A stretch of DNA of 64,000 nt from UBA6107 sp034430175 (GTDB lineage: Bacteria; Chloroflexota; Anaerolineae; Anaerolineales; Anaerolineaceae): positions 103,964 through 167,963 of the forward strand of contig DAOUFI010000026.1 of the NCBI GenBank assembly GCA_034430175.1. The letters run 5' to 3'. Below, one piece after another: positions 1 to 7,836 of this stretch. The notes under the pieces were generated by a model. The model worked only from the letters and a program-made list of their open reading frames with translations, made no database searches and was not told the DNA's origin. Position 1 is the first letter of the stretch, and each line of letters opens with the position of its first letter. Made by a program: the position numbers and the translations under genes.

Positions 1-2
1 AA

Positions 3-485
3 GATATCTTTAAAAAGATTTTGTCCAAACTCCCTGGTTTTAAGGGATATTTCGAGCGATCAGATCGACGCGCTGCCGATAAATTGCTGCGAGAGATGAT
101 CTCTGATCATTACCAGCAACAATGGGCACGGCTATCGGGGATCCAACGTGATTTGGTCAATGCTGGTCGGATCGAGGTGCTGGATGATATTGAGATGGCA
201 TCGATAAAGATCAGAACATTCATCGATAAAGTAAAAACCGCTTCATATGGTTATGCTGGCTTTTTTGATGCTGTAAAAATTAAAGAAGACGATCTTGCGC
301 AGGTTTACCAATATGATTTGACGCTTTTGACCCTTCTTGATTCCATAACTGCTGCCATTGATAATTTGGAAGCCTCTTTGGAAACCGATGGTTTACCTGC
401 TGCTATTCGGAATTTGATCCAAAAGGCTCAAGACAGTTTAGATGCCTTCAACAAGCGATCAGAGGTTATGAAACTTGGCCAATAA
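3..485 (+). CDS. Uncharacterised helical protein, 5' end cut by window edge
   Basis: The frame is open to the first base of the window, so the gene probably starts outside it; the TTG at 21 is only the first possible internal start. The visible ~160 residues are predicted mostly alpha-helical and soluble, with no signal peptide, membrane segment or catalytic motif that I recognise. The stop lies 33 bases before the SPFH gene start at 519 on the same strand, so the two are probably co-transcribed and may act together. I do not recognise the family; no function is proposed. Confidence 0.6.
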   Translation, partial: DIFKKILSKLPGFKGYFERSDRRAADKLLREMISDHYQQQWARLSGIQRDLVNAGRIEVLDDIEMASIKIRTFIDKVKTASYGYAGFFDAVKIKEDDLAQVYQYDLTLLTLLDSITAAIDNLEASLETDGLPAAIRNLIQKAQDSLDAFNKRSEVMKLGQ

Positions 486-518
486 ACTTTATTCGAATTC
501 ATTCGATTGGAGAATGCG

Positions 519-1562
519 ATGGGAAGATTAATTGATGTTGTTGAATATCCGAATGAGATGACCGATGAACTGGTACATCGTTTTCCTGAAACAGGAGTGG
601 CTGATCTGCGGATCGGTTCACAGGTCATCGTACGAGAATCACAAAAAGTAGTATTTATGCGAGATGGGCAGGCACTGGATACTTTCGGCCCAGGCCGTCA
701 CACGATTACTACTGCAAACATTCCATATCTGATCAACTTGATTGGCAAAGCGTTTAATGACAGAACGCCGTTCACGGCTGAAGTCTATTACGTTTCTGTA
801 AAAGAATTCCCCGATCGCAAGTGGGGAACTGCCCAACCAATCATTGTGAGGAACCAGGGAATCGGGCTTGGAATGACCCTCCTACAGGGTTATGGTACCT
901 ATAGTTTCCAGATTTCTGATGCACAGCAATTCCTGACCCAAATCGTCGGCGCCCAGGGTTCCTATAGAATGGCGGACATTGAGAATCGCATGCGGGTTAT
1001 GCTTCTCTCAAAAATTCAGGATGTTCTGGGAGAAACTGGAGCCAAGAAGAACGTTTTTGACCTGATTGGGTTGACTGAAGAGCTTGGAGCTGCTGTTCGA
1101 GCCAAAGCTCAGGATGATTTCGGAGCTCTGGGTCTTACATTAAAATCTTTCTATATTGGCAGTCTCAAACCGTCTGAGAAATCGGCTGAAGAGCTTCGGG
1201 CAATGGGTATGCTTGACATGGCTACTTATGCGCAACTCCAGGCTGCGGATGCTATGCGTGAAGCTGCTAATAATCCGAATGGTGGAGCTGGATTGACTTC
1301 TGGGATTGGTGCTGGTCTTGGCATTGGAAATGTTTTGAGCCAATCCTTATCTGGTATCGGCACTAACCAGGCGCAGGCCGGCCAGACATCAGCATCCGCA
1401 GCAATCCCGGCGGTGATGACTCCTGCTGAGGCTGCAACAGCCTTGAAGGTAACTGAAGCTGATGTATTGGCTGCGATCAAAGCTGGCGAATTGAAGGCCA
1501 AGAAGATCGGCGAATCGTTCAGGATCAGCAAAGAAGCTCTTGATAATTACCTGAAGGGTTAA
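519..1562 (+). CDS. SPFH/Band-7 family protein with C-terminal excisionase-like HTH
   Basis: The first ~235 residues look like the SPFH fold of the virion-core-protein/YdjI type: early beta-rich part with VFMRDGQALDTFGPGRH, then a helical region with AELRAMGMLDMATYAQLQA-like sequence. A Gly/Ala/Ser-rich linker follows, and the last ~50 residues (from MTPAEAATALKVTEADVLAA to the end) match the excisionase/MerR-type helix-turn-helix pattern. Relatives usually end in a zinc ribbon. ATG at 519 is chosen because GGAG at 509-512 precedes it at normal spacing; an in-frame TTG at 507 would overlap that site. SPFH proteins usually form membrane-associated oligomers; the role of the DNA-binding-like tail is unknown. 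Confidence 0.85.
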   Translation: MGRLIDVVEYPNEMTDELVHRFPETGVADLRIGSQVIVRESQKVVFMRDGQALDTFGPGRHTITTANIPYLINLIGKAFNDRTPFTAEVYYVSVKEFPDRKWGTAQPIIVRNQGIGLGMTLLQGYGTYSFQISDAQQFLTQIVGAQGSYRMADIENRMRVMLLSKIQDVLGETGAKKNVFDLIGLTEELGAAVRAKAQDDFGALGLTLKSFYIGSLKPSEKSAEELRAMGMLDMATYAQLQAADAMREAANNPNGGAGLTSGIGAGLGIGNVLSQSLSGIGTNQAQAGQTSASAAIPAVMTPAEAATALKVTEADVLAAIKAGELKAKKIGESFRISKEALDNYLKG

Positions 1563-1578
1563 CTAATTTCGCAAGTCC

Positions 1579-1612
1579 AGCCACCCGATTAGATTTTCCG
1601 GGTGGCTTTTTT
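1579..1612 (+). terminator. Rho-independent terminator after SPFH gene
   Basis: A perfect 9-bp stem (AGCCACCCG with CGGGTGGCT) with an 11-base loop is followed by a run of six T. It ends the upstream pair and separates it from sucCD. Confidence 0.9.
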
Positions 1613-1638
1613 GTTTTTATTTGGTTAGGATGTATAAT
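1611..1638 (+). promoter_or_regulatory. Candidate sigma-70 promoter of sucCD
   Basis: TTGTTT at 1611-1616 and TATAAT at 1633-1638 are 16 bp apart. The start would be near 1645, leaving a leader of about 30 bases that carries AGGGAG before the sucC ATG. The -35 sits on the T-run of the preceding terminator. Confidence 0.6.
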
Positions 1639-1676
1639 CCACTTGGGTTTGCCTATTCCAACATCAGGGAGTTTCG

Positions 1677-2813
1677 ATGAAACTTCACGAGTATCAGTCA
1701 AAGCAAATTTTCGCGCGTTATGGAATTCCAATACCAAAAGGTAGAATCGCAGGTACAGCAGGAGAAGTCAAACAAATCACCGAAGAGTTCGGAACAAATG
1801 TAATTATTAAGTCACAAGTATTGGTAGGGGGAAGAGGAAAAGCCGGCGGTATTCGTTTAGTGAAATCCCCCCAAGAAGCCCAAGAAGTTGCAACATCCAT
1901 ATTGGGGATGGAAATCAAGGGATTACCTGTCCGTAAAGTTTTGGTTGATGAAGCTGTATCCATCGTAAAAGAATTTTATTTTGGCATCACGATCGATAGA
2001 ATGAAGCAACAGCCGGTATTGATGGCCTCAGGATCAGGCGGGATGGAAATTGAGGAAGTGGCTGTAAGAAATCCGGAAAAAATATCAAAGGTTTACATCG
2101 ATCCAATCCTGGGGCTGAAAGAATTCCAACTCAGGGACGTGGCGATGAGTATTGACTTACCCAGGCAACAATGGAAGTCTTTCACTGAGATAGGCATGGC
2201 TTTATGGAAAGTATTTTCGGATTGTGATGCTTCTCTGGTCGAGATCAATCCTCTGGTGATCGCTGCAGAAAACAAGCTGGTGGCCCTGGATGCAAAGATC
2301 GTTCTTGATGACAACGCACTCTTCCGCCATCAAGACCTGGCGGAATTGAGAGACATGGATGTTGAAGAGCCAAGTGAAATAGAAGCCAGAAAATTCGAAG
2401 TCACTTTTATTAAAATGCAGGGGAATATTGGTTGTATGGTGAATGGAGCGGGGCTCGCCATGGCAACCATGGATATCCTCAATCTTTACGGTGGAGAAGC
2501 TTCCAATTTCCTGGATATTGGGGGAGGTGCTTCTGCCGAAAAAGTAGCAGCATCGCTAAGAATTATTTTAAGCGATCCCAAAGTGAAGGTGGTTTTGATC
2601 AATGTATTTGGAGGGATCACTCGCTGTGATGTCGTTGCAAAAGGAATCCTCGCGGCTGCTGCAGAGGTCGATGTAAAGGTTCCCATGGTAATACGTTTGG
2701 TTGGAACAAATGAAGAAGAAGGACGGCAGATCTTAAAATCGTCCAAATTTGCAAGCGCCGAAACACTTGTCCAGGCTGCGCAAATGGCTGTGGCTGCCAC
2801 AAAGGAGAATTAA
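1677..2813 (+). CDS. sucC: Succinate-CoA ligase, beta subunit
   Basis: This is the nucleotide-binding subunit of succinyl-CoA synthetase, which interconverts succinyl-CoA and succinate with substrate-level phosphorylation. The N-terminal MKLHEYQSKQIFARYGIP begins the ATP-grasp domain, with VGGRGKAGGIR as the nucleotide loop; the C-terminal half holds the ligase domain with NVFGGITRCD and GGGAS. Length (378 aa) is normal for the family. AGGGAG at correct spacing supports the ATG. sucD follows after 5 bases, so the two subunits are made from one message. It may serve an oxidative or a reverse/fermentative TCA branch; the sequence does not say which. Confidence 0.97.
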   Translation: MKLHEYQSKQIFARYGIPIPKGRIAGTAGEVKQITEEFGTNVIIKSQVLVGGRGKAGGIRLVKSPQEAQEVATSILGMEIKGLPVRKVLVDEAVSIVKEFYFGITIDRMKQQPVLMASGSGGMEIEEVAVRNPEKISKVYIDPILGLKEFQLRDVAMSIDLPRQQWKSFTEIGMALWKVFSDCDASLVEINPLVIAAENKLVALDAKIVLDDNALFRHQDLAELRDMDVEEPSEIEARKFEVTFIKMQGNIGCMVNGAGLAMATMDILNLYGGEASNFLDIGGGASAEKVAASLRIILSDPKVKVVLINVFGGITRCDVVAKGILAAAAEVDVKVPMVIRLVGTNEEEGRQILKSSKFASAETLVQAAQMAVAATKEN

Positions 2814-2818
2814 CCCCG

Positions 2819-3682
2819 ATGAGCATTCTTGCAAACCAAAACACAAGGTTGATCGTACAGGGAATCACCGGCCAAGAGGGATTATTTCACACTCAACAGA
2901 TGCTTTACTACAAAACCAACCTGGTGGGTGGAGTGACCCCGGGTAAGGGTGGTGAGTGGGTACTGGATGGAAAGGTTCCCGTGTTTGATTCTGTGAAGGC
3001 GGCTGTTGAAGTAACCGGAGCGGATGCGTCAGTGATTTTTGTCCCAGCGCGTCATTGCGCAGATGCAATTTATGAAGCTGCAGATGCCGAGATTCCACTT
3101 GTTGTCTGCATCACTGAGGGTGTCCCGGTTCAGGACATGCTAAAGGTGAAAAGTTTCTTAAAACAGAAGAGGACCAAATTGATTGGTCCAAATTGCCCTG
3201 GAATATTGACACCAGGTGAGGCAAAGATCGGAATTATTCCCGGGAATATCACATTGCCAGGAAATATTGGGGTAGTGTCAAAATCAGGAACGCTAACATA
3301 TGAAGTCCTTCATGCGTTAAAACAAAAGGGATTGGGCGTTTCGACATGCATCGGGATAGGCGGCGACCCGATCAAAGGGATGGGTTTCATCGAGATCCTT
3401 GAGATGTTTGAAGCGGACGCCCATACTGACAAGATCGTGTTAATTGGTGAGATAGGTGGAAGTGACGAGGAAAATGCAGCGGAGTATATTTCACGGCATA
3501 TGACCAAGCCGGTGGTATCGTTCATCGCTGGAATCACTGCGCCGCCCGGAAAAAGAATGGGGCATGCAGGCGCAATTATTGATGGAAATACTGGTACAGC
3601 AAAAGCAAAGATAGAAGCATTGGAGACAGCAGGTGTGAGGGTGGCAAAGCACCCTGAAGAAATCCCCGCATTATTGAGTTAA
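2819..3682 (+). CDS. sucD: Succinate-CoA ligase, alpha subunit
   Basis: The protein has the N-terminal CoA-binding Rossmann domain (RLIVQGITGQEG, GTPGKGG-like GVTPGKGGEWVLDG) and the C-terminal ligase domain. The phosphohistidine is in GHAGAIIDG. Length of 287 aa is usual. It pairs with SucC to form the heteromeric enzyme. AAGGAG lies within the sucC end. A strong hairpin directly follows the stop. Confidence 0.97.
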   Translation: MSILANQNTRLIVQGITGQEGLFHTQQMLYYKTNLVGGVTPGKGGEWVLDGKVPVFDSVKAAVEVTGADASVIFVPARHCADAIYEAADAEIPLVVCITEGVPVQDMLKVKSFLKQKRTKLIGPNCPGILTPGEAKIGIIPGNITLPGNIGVVSKSGTLTYEVLHALKQKGLGVSTCIGIGGDPIKGMGFIEILEMFEADAHTDKIVLIGEIGGSDEENAAEYISRHMTKPVVSFIAGITAPPGKRMGHAGAIIDGNTGTAKAKIEALETAGVRVAKHPEEIPALLS

Positions 3683-3683
3683 T

Positions 3684-3722
3684 AAAGAAGCGCAGGAAAA
3701 AACTTCCTGCGCTTCTTTTTTT
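3684..3722. terminator. Bidirectional terminator between sucD and acpP
   Basis: A perfect 15-bp inverted repeat (3684-3698 with 3704-3718) with a 5-base loop has T on the plus side and the matching A-run on the other, so it can end both sucCD and the convergent acpP transcript. Confidence 0.92.
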
Positions 3723-3724
3723 GA

Positions 3725-3961
3725 TTATTTTTTATGTCCGTCTATGTATTTGATTGCATCGGAAACAGTCTTGATATTGCGAGCATCTTCATCATTAATA
3801 TTTATATCGAATTTTTCGCAAAAACCATCGATCAGGAAGAACTGGTCCATGGAGTCGGCTTTTAGATCTTCGACAAATCGAGTGTTTTCTTTGACTTCCT
3901 TTTCATCGACTTTGAGAACGTCGACGATAACTGCTTTAACCTTTTCGAACGTATCACTCAT
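3725..3961 (-). CDS. acpP: Acyl carrier protein
   Basis: This 78-aa acidic protein carries the phosphopantetheine serine at Ser37 in ADSMD and has the four-helix ACP pattern. It would carry acyl chains for fatty acid synthesis in the cytoplasm. Helix II after the serine (QFFLIDGFCEKFDI) is less acidic and more aromatic than the E. coli type, where several Glu contact partner enzymes. No other fatty-acid synthase gene adjoins it. AGGAGG precedes the ATG at good spacing, and a strong promoter lies upstream. It could be the housekeeping ACP or a specialised one. Confidence 0.93.
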   Translation of the reverse strand: MSDTFEKVKAVIVDVLKVDEKEVKENTRFVEDLKADSMDQFFLIDGFCEKFDININDEDARNIKTVSDAIKYIDGHKK

Positions 3962-4003
3962 TCTAGACCTCCTGAAAATATTGCCAACTGAGATATATTT
4001 AGA

Positions 4004-4031
4004 ATTGTAACTTTACTGTTCATTCTGTCAA
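4004..4031 (-). promoter_or_regulatory. Promoter of acpP
   Basis: On the minus strand TTGACA (4031-4026) and TACAAT (4009-4004) are separated by 16 bp, a near-consensus sigma-70 promoter. The leader carries AGGAGG just before the acpP ATG. Confidence 0.85.
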
Positions 4032-4040
4032 GGAACAGTA
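4014..4040. promoter_or_regulatory. Inverted repeat spanning acpP -35 box
   Basis: TACTGTTC (4014-4021) and GAACAGTA (4033-4040) are perfect 8-bp inverted arms with an 11-bp spacer that contains the TTGACA of the acpP promoter. This is a plausible operator for a dimeric regulator; the regulator is unknown. Confidence 0.55.
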
Positions 4041-4093
4041 GTACACAATCCCGTTTTTCAACTTTTAATAACACCAAGATTGCATTTTAGGTC

Positions 4094-4102
4094 TGGTATA
4101 CT
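4094..4102 (+). promoter_or_regulatory. Extended -10 element upstream of fni
   Basis: TGG followed by TATACT forms an extended -10 box; no good -35 is visible at 16-18 bp. Transcription would start near 4109, giving a leader of about a dozen bases before the ATG at 4123. Confidence 0.5.
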
Positions 4103-4122
4103 TTAATCAATAGTGAGTTTTT

Positions 4123-5154
4123 ATGACGAATCGAATTCAGGGTAGAAAATCAGATCATATACGAATTAACCTGGAAAAGGATGTCCTTTCCGGTTTTACC
4201 AATGGTTTGGAGCATTTCACACTTGAGCATTGTGCCTTGCCAGAGATCGATCTCGCGGATGTTTCGACAAAAACAGAATTTTTAAGTTTTCCATTACTTC
4301 TACCTCTATTCATTTCTTCAATGACAGGGGGTAACGAAGAGAGTATAAAGATCAATCGAAATCTGGCTCTTGCCGCAGAAGAAAAGGGAATCGCGATCGG
4401 ATTAGGCTCACAACGTCCAATGCTCGAAAATCCAGAATTGGTCAACTCGTTCAAAATCAGAAATCTGGCGCCCCATGTTCCAATATTCGGTAACATTGGA
4501 GCGGTTCAATTTAATTATGGATTGACTGATGATAAATGCAAATGGTTGGTAGAAACGATTGATGCGAATGGTTTGATCCTGCATTTGAATCCGTTACAAG
4601 AAGCTCTGCAACCAGAAGGGGAAAAGAACTTTTCAGGCTTGCTTAGGAAAATTGAGAGATTGTGCAAAGTTTTTCAATTCCCTATAATTGTAAAAGAAGT
4701 AGGTTGGGGGTTATCAAAGACGACCGCACAAAAATTGATCGATGCAGGGGTATCTGCCGTTGATGTAGCTGGAGCCGGAGGGACCTCTTGGGCAAAAGTG
4801 GAAGCAAACCGCATTTCCGATGAACAGATGCAAAAAATTGCATTTGATTTTTCCAATTGGGGAATACCGACTGCAAATTGCATCAGAGAGATTCGTTCGA
4901 TCGATAAGAAGATCCCATTGATCGCTTCAGGCGGGATTCACAATGGAATCGAAACAGCGAAGTGTATCGCCCTGGGAGCAAATCTTTGCGGCATGGCAGG
5001 TGGATTATTGAGAGCAGGAGCAAATTCATCTCAAAAAGTGATCGATGAGATCGAATATGTTGAAAAAGAACTGCGCATAGCCATGTTTGCATCAGGAATA
5101 AATGATATTACCAGTCTCCAAAATAGCAGGCTCGTCGATGTTACAACACGGTAA
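4123..5154 (+). CDS. fni: Type 2 isopentenyl-diphosphate delta-isomerase
   Basis: This FMN- and NAD(P)H-dependent TIM-barrel enzyme interconverts IPP and DMAPP. N-terminal RKSDHI, then SSMTGG, KEVGWGL, AGAGGTSWAKVE and the phosphate-binding ASGGI/GANLCGMAGG motifs are all present in order. Length of 343 aa is normal. The 3' end overlaps the downstream prenyl synthase start by 17 bases, so isomerisation and chain elongation are translationally linked. The type 2 enzyme is unrelated to the metal-dependent type 1 isomerase. Confidence 0.95.
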   Translation: MTNRIQGRKSDHIRINLEKDVLSGFTNGLEHFTLEHCALPEIDLADVSTKTEFLSFPLLLPLFISSMTGGNEESIKINRNLALAAEEKGIAIGLGSQRPMLENPELVNSFKIRNLAPHVPIFGNIGAVQFNYGLTDDKCKWLVETIDANGLILHLNPLQEALQPEGEKNFSGLLRKIERLCKVFQFPIIVKEVGWGLSKTTAQKLIDAGVSAVDVAGAGGTSWAKVEANRISDEQMQKIAFDFSNWGIPTANCIREIRSIDKKIPLIASGGIHNGIETAKCIALGANLCGMAGGLLRAGANSSQKVIDEIEYVEKELRIAMFASGINDITSLQNSRLVDVTTR

Positions 5155-6160
5155 TGTTTTGACTCCAAATATTAAACATATGCTAGAAGAATTCGAAAAG
5201 CAAGCAAGAAAAGCGGTGGATGAAACTTGCGCAGGTCAATATAGTGGCTTGGGTGATATATTTAAATACCAAATGGGGTGGACGGGACAATCAGGCAAAA
5301 GCGGTAAACGTATTCGGCCCATGATGCTACTTCTTACCGTTGCAGGCTACAACGAAAAATGGGATAGAGCAATCCCCGCTGCCATTGCACTGGAGTTGAT
5401 ACACAATTACTCTTTGATCCATGATGACATCGAAGACAACAGCCAAATGAGACGGGGCGTTGAAACCGTGTGGGTGAAATGGGGACAACCGCAGGGAATC
5501 AACAGCGGTGACTCCATGCTTAACCTGGCATTTTCAGTGCTATGGAAATTGGAGAATAATTATTCTCCTCAAACCGTTATAGAAACAACGAAGACATTGC
5601 AGCGATATTCAATGGATTTGACGAAAGGTCAGTATCTGGATATTGACTTTGAATCCAGAAGCAACGTCACGATAAAAAATTATATAGACATGGTAGAGGG
5701 AAAGACCTGTTCATTATTTAAGGCAGCTCTTGAAATTGGCGGAATCCTGGGTGAATCAAGTGCGCAAGATCGAATGAAACTGCAAAAAATCGGCAGTTTG
5801 CTTGGGCAGGCTTACCAGATCCAGGATGATTGGCTCGGGATTTGGGGAGACGTATCAGTTACCGGAAAATCCAATCAAAGCGATCTTCTGGAACGGAAAA
5901 AAACCTATCCAGTGATTTTAGGATTGCAGAAGAATCACCAGTTTTTGAAACTCTGGGATCAAGCAGGAAACAATGACCAGCTTCCAATACTCGAAATGGC
6001 CAAAACCCTTGAGGCAGAAGGAATCAAGCAAGCGACAGAGAGCGAATTCAACCGGGTTTATGAAGAGGCTTTCTCGCTTTTGAAGTTGCTGGGGAAAAAG
6101 TACAAAGAATTTGAAGGATTGAGCGATTTTATAAGATTGTTATTGAAACGGCAATTCTAG
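5138..6160 (+). CDS. Polyprenyl diphosphate synthase, probably short-chain (FPP/GGPP)
   Basis: This trans-prenyltransferase condenses IPP onto allylic diphosphates. It has KRIRP, the first Asp-rich motif DDIED followed by MRRG, GQYLDIDFE, and the second motif QIQDDWLGIWGD. A Tyr sits five residues before the first Asp motif, which in this family favours short products. The motif lacks the two-residue insertion seen in bacterial FPP synthases, resembling archaeal-type GGPP synthases. ATG at 5138, inside the fni end, is preferred over an upstream frame-open ATG at 5102. The product length is inferred, not shown. Confidence 0.85.
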   Translation: MLQHGNVLTPNIKHMLEEFEKQARKAVDETCAGQYSGLGDIFKYQMGWTGQSGKSGKRIRPMMLLLTVAGYNEKWDRAIPAAIALELIHNYSLIHDDIEDNSQMRRGVETVWVKWGQPQGINSGDSMLNLAFSVLWKLENNYSPQTVIETTKTLQRYSMDLTKGQYLDIDFESRSNVTIKNYIDMVEGKTCSLFKAALEIGGILGESSAQDRMKLQKIGSLLGQAYQIQDDWLGIWGDVSVTGKSNQSDLLERKKTYPVILGLQKNHQFLKLWDQAGNNDQLPILEMAKTLEAEGIKQATESEFNRVYEEAFSLLKLLGKKYKEFEGLSDFIRLLLKRQF

Positions 6161-6624
6161 AATGTAAGGTTGCAAAATCGAAAAGCAGATGTTGTTTTGA
6201 TATGGTTTTCTGCGATTTCCTGGAGAGTTCGACGCGTCTCTGGATCAATGAGTTCGGGAATTATTTCTGACAGGGGAAAAATCAGGTGGTCCATAGTAAA
6301 GATAAGTGGATCTTGAATTTCATTGTTGAACAGCAGAATATCAAGATCGATGGGACGCGGTGAATTCTTATCTGTTGTACGAACCCGACCGAGCTTCTCT
6401 TCGATCTGACAAAGGATTTCTTCTTTAAGATCATGAGCTGTAAGCTCAGTTTGGAGAGATACAGCAGCGTTTAGAAAGGGAGGACTGATTGCGCCAATCG
6501 CGTCTGTATGCCAGAGGGATGAAATATTTACTAATCTGACCTGAGCGGTTAGTAATCTAAGCGCTTGGGGAATATTAATTTGCGGTTCTATGTTCGAACC
6601 GATTCCAATATATGTCAGGTTCAT
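6157..6624 (-). CDS. folK: 6-hydroxymethyl-7,8-dihydropterin pyrophosphokinase
   Basis: FolK transfers pyrophosphate from ATP to 6-hydroxymethyl-7,8-dihydropterin in folate synthesis. The protein shows IGIGSNIEPQ at the N-terminus, the LGRVRTTDKNSPRPIDLDIL catalytic region and LDILLF. Length of 155 aa is typical. It starts on the TGATG overlap with folB, so the two are translationally coupled. Its 3' end overlaps the convergent prenyl synthase by 4 bases with no terminator visible between them. Confidence 0.95.
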   Translation of the reverse strand: MNLTYIGIGSNIEPQINIPQALRLLTAQVRLVNISSLWHTDAIGAISPPFLNAAVSLQTELTAHDLKEEILCQIEEKLGRVRTTDKNSPRPIDLDILLFNNEIQDPLIFTMDHLIFPLSEIIPELIDPETRRTLQEIAENHIKTTSAFRFCNLTF

Positions 6625-6977
6625 CAGGGTTTTGATCTTTCGATTTCCACGCCGACCGATTTAGAGAATCTGACCGCTCCTGGTTTTTCAACACGTACCT
6701 GCACCTTTTCAACATGAGGTTCTCCAAGGACCAGGTCGGCAATATCAGTGGCAAGCGCTTCGACAGTGTATCGCTGCACCTTTTCGACATGCGCCAGTAC
6801 TTTCTTTGCGACAGTGCGATAATTCACGCTATCATCGACATTATCAGTCTCACCAGCTTTATGGATGTCGGTGTAGATTACGATATTCACAAGGATATCC
6901 TGGGGCTGTTCACGTTCTCTTTCACTGATGCCAATTACTCCCCGAATTAATAGATCATTTACAAAAATACGATCCAT
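6624..6977 (-). CDS. folB: Dihydroneopterin aldolase
   Basis: FolB cleaves 7,8-dihydroneopterin to 6-hydroxymethyldihydropterin and glycolaldehyde. The 118-aa form starting MDRIFVNDLLIRGVIG matches the family; the longer frame upstream (to 7034) lies inside the SDR gene. Visible motifs are GVIGISEREREQPQ, NYRTVAKK with the catalytic Lys region, and the final VRVEKPGAVRFSKSVGVEI. It sits between the SDR gene and folK, forming a three-gene pterin cluster. Confidence 0.94.
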   Translation of the reverse strand: MDRIFVNDLLIRGVIGISEREREQPQDILVNIVIYTDIHKAGETDNVDDSVNYRTVAKKVLAHVEKVQRYTVEALATDIADLVLGEPHVEKVQVRVEKPGAVRFSKSVGVEIERSKP

Positions 6978-6990
6978 GTTCGCTCCGATT

Positions 6991-7719
6991 TTATATAATA
7001 TGTCGACCACCATCCACATGAATGATCTCGCCATTCACATAAGACGGTCCTTGCAATAAGAATAAAAATACTTCTTCGAATTCATGAATATTCGCCCAGC
7101 GTTTAAGAGGAACCTGAGCGAGAATATTATCGTTTCGTGGCTCATTCGAGGGGGGTAGGATAGCACCAAGTGCCATGGCATTGACTGAAATGTCTGGCGC
7201 GGCTGCAATAGCAGTCGCCTGGGTCATTGAAGCGAGAGCCGCTTTACTGATTGTATAGGCAAAGTGATCTCTACCAGGTCGGATGGCACGCCAATCCAGC
7301 ATATTAATGATTCTTCCGGATTCTCCCTGTACATGTTTTTGGATAAAAGCCTGACTAAGAATGTATGGAGCGGTTAAATTCACTGACATACAGGCCTGCC
7401 AGGTGAAAAGGTCTGTATCAAGCATACCACCCGAAGGAAAAATCGAGGCATTATTTACTAATGCAAAAATGGGTCCATAAGAAAAGACCTCTTCTACCAG
7501 GCGAAGGACATCATCTGTCTTACTAAGATCGGCTTGATGTATCCAACATTGCCTTCCCAGTGCCTGGATTTCCCGGGAGGTTTCCAGGGCTTCTTCGGGA
7601 GAATGTCCGTGGTGAAGAATCACATTGGCACCAGCGCGAGCGGCAGCCAGTGCCATGATTTTTCCAAGCCGGTAAGCAGAACCGGTGATGAGTATCTTTT
7701 TGTCTGATAAATCTTCCAT
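6991..7719 (-). CDS. Short-chain dehydrogenase, pteridine-reductase-like
   Basis: A classical SDR with the cofactor loop ITGSAYRLGK, the NNAS motif and catalytic Tyr-x3-Lys in FAYTISKAAL. Position directly before folB and folK suggests a FolM/PTR1-like dihydropteridine or dihydrofolate reductase; the GSAYRLG loop agrees with that branch. The start is taken at the ATG giving MEDLSDKK (7719) because a TATAAT ends 6 bases upstream, which would make the message leaderless. Substrate assignment is from context. Confidence 0.75.
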   Translation of the reverse strand: MEDLSDKKILITGSAYRLGKIMALAAARAGANVILHHGHSPEEALETSREIQALGRQCWIHQADLSKTDDVLRLVEEVFSYGPIFALVNNASIFPSGGMLDTDLFTWQACMSVNLTAPYILSQAFIQKHVQGESGRIINMLDWRAIRPGRDHFAYTISKAALASMTQATAIAAAPDISVNAMALGAILPPSNEPRNDNILAQVPLKRWANIHEFEEVFLFLLQGPSYVNGEIIHVDGGRHII

Positions 7720-7725
7720 AAGTAC

Positions 7726-7731
7726 ATTATA
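7726..7731 (-). promoter_or_regulatory. -10 box of an apparently leaderless promoter
   Basis: On the minus strand a perfect TATAAT is followed by six bases and then the ATG of the SDR gene at 7719. A transcript starting at usual distance would begin at or next to the A of the start codon. No Shine-Dalgarno sequence is present upstream. Confidence 0.55.
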
Positions 7732-7773
7732 GTAAGAATCGCGCATTTTCGCATGGTTTGTATTATGAATATA

Positions 7774-7802
7774 TTGACAAAGTTAGTCCAAAATGCTATA
7801 TT
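7774..7802 (+). promoter_or_regulatory. Promoter of the copper operon
   Basis: TTGACA (7774-7779) and TATATT (7797-7802) are 17 bp apart. The predicted start near 7809 coincides with the GC-rich operator that follows. Confidence 0.85.
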
Positions 7803-7809
7803 TATTAAA

Positions 7810-7829
7810 CCCACCCCCTATGGGGAGGG
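7810..7829 (+). promoter_or_regulatory. CsoR-type operator
   Basis: CCCACCCCC-TA-TGGGGAGGG is a G/C-tract pseudo-palindrome with a central TA, the pattern of CsoR/RcnR-family operators. It lies over the predicted transcription start, and its right half also supplies the GGGAGG ribosome-binding site of csoR. Binding by apo-CsoR would block transcription; copper would release it. Confidence 0.8.
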
Positions 7830-7836
7830 ATAAAGG

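Noticed and set aside
1226..1531. Minus-strand 101-aa open frame inside the SPFH gene
   Set aside because: It is antisense to a well-supported gene, has low-complexity composition and no ribosome-binding site.
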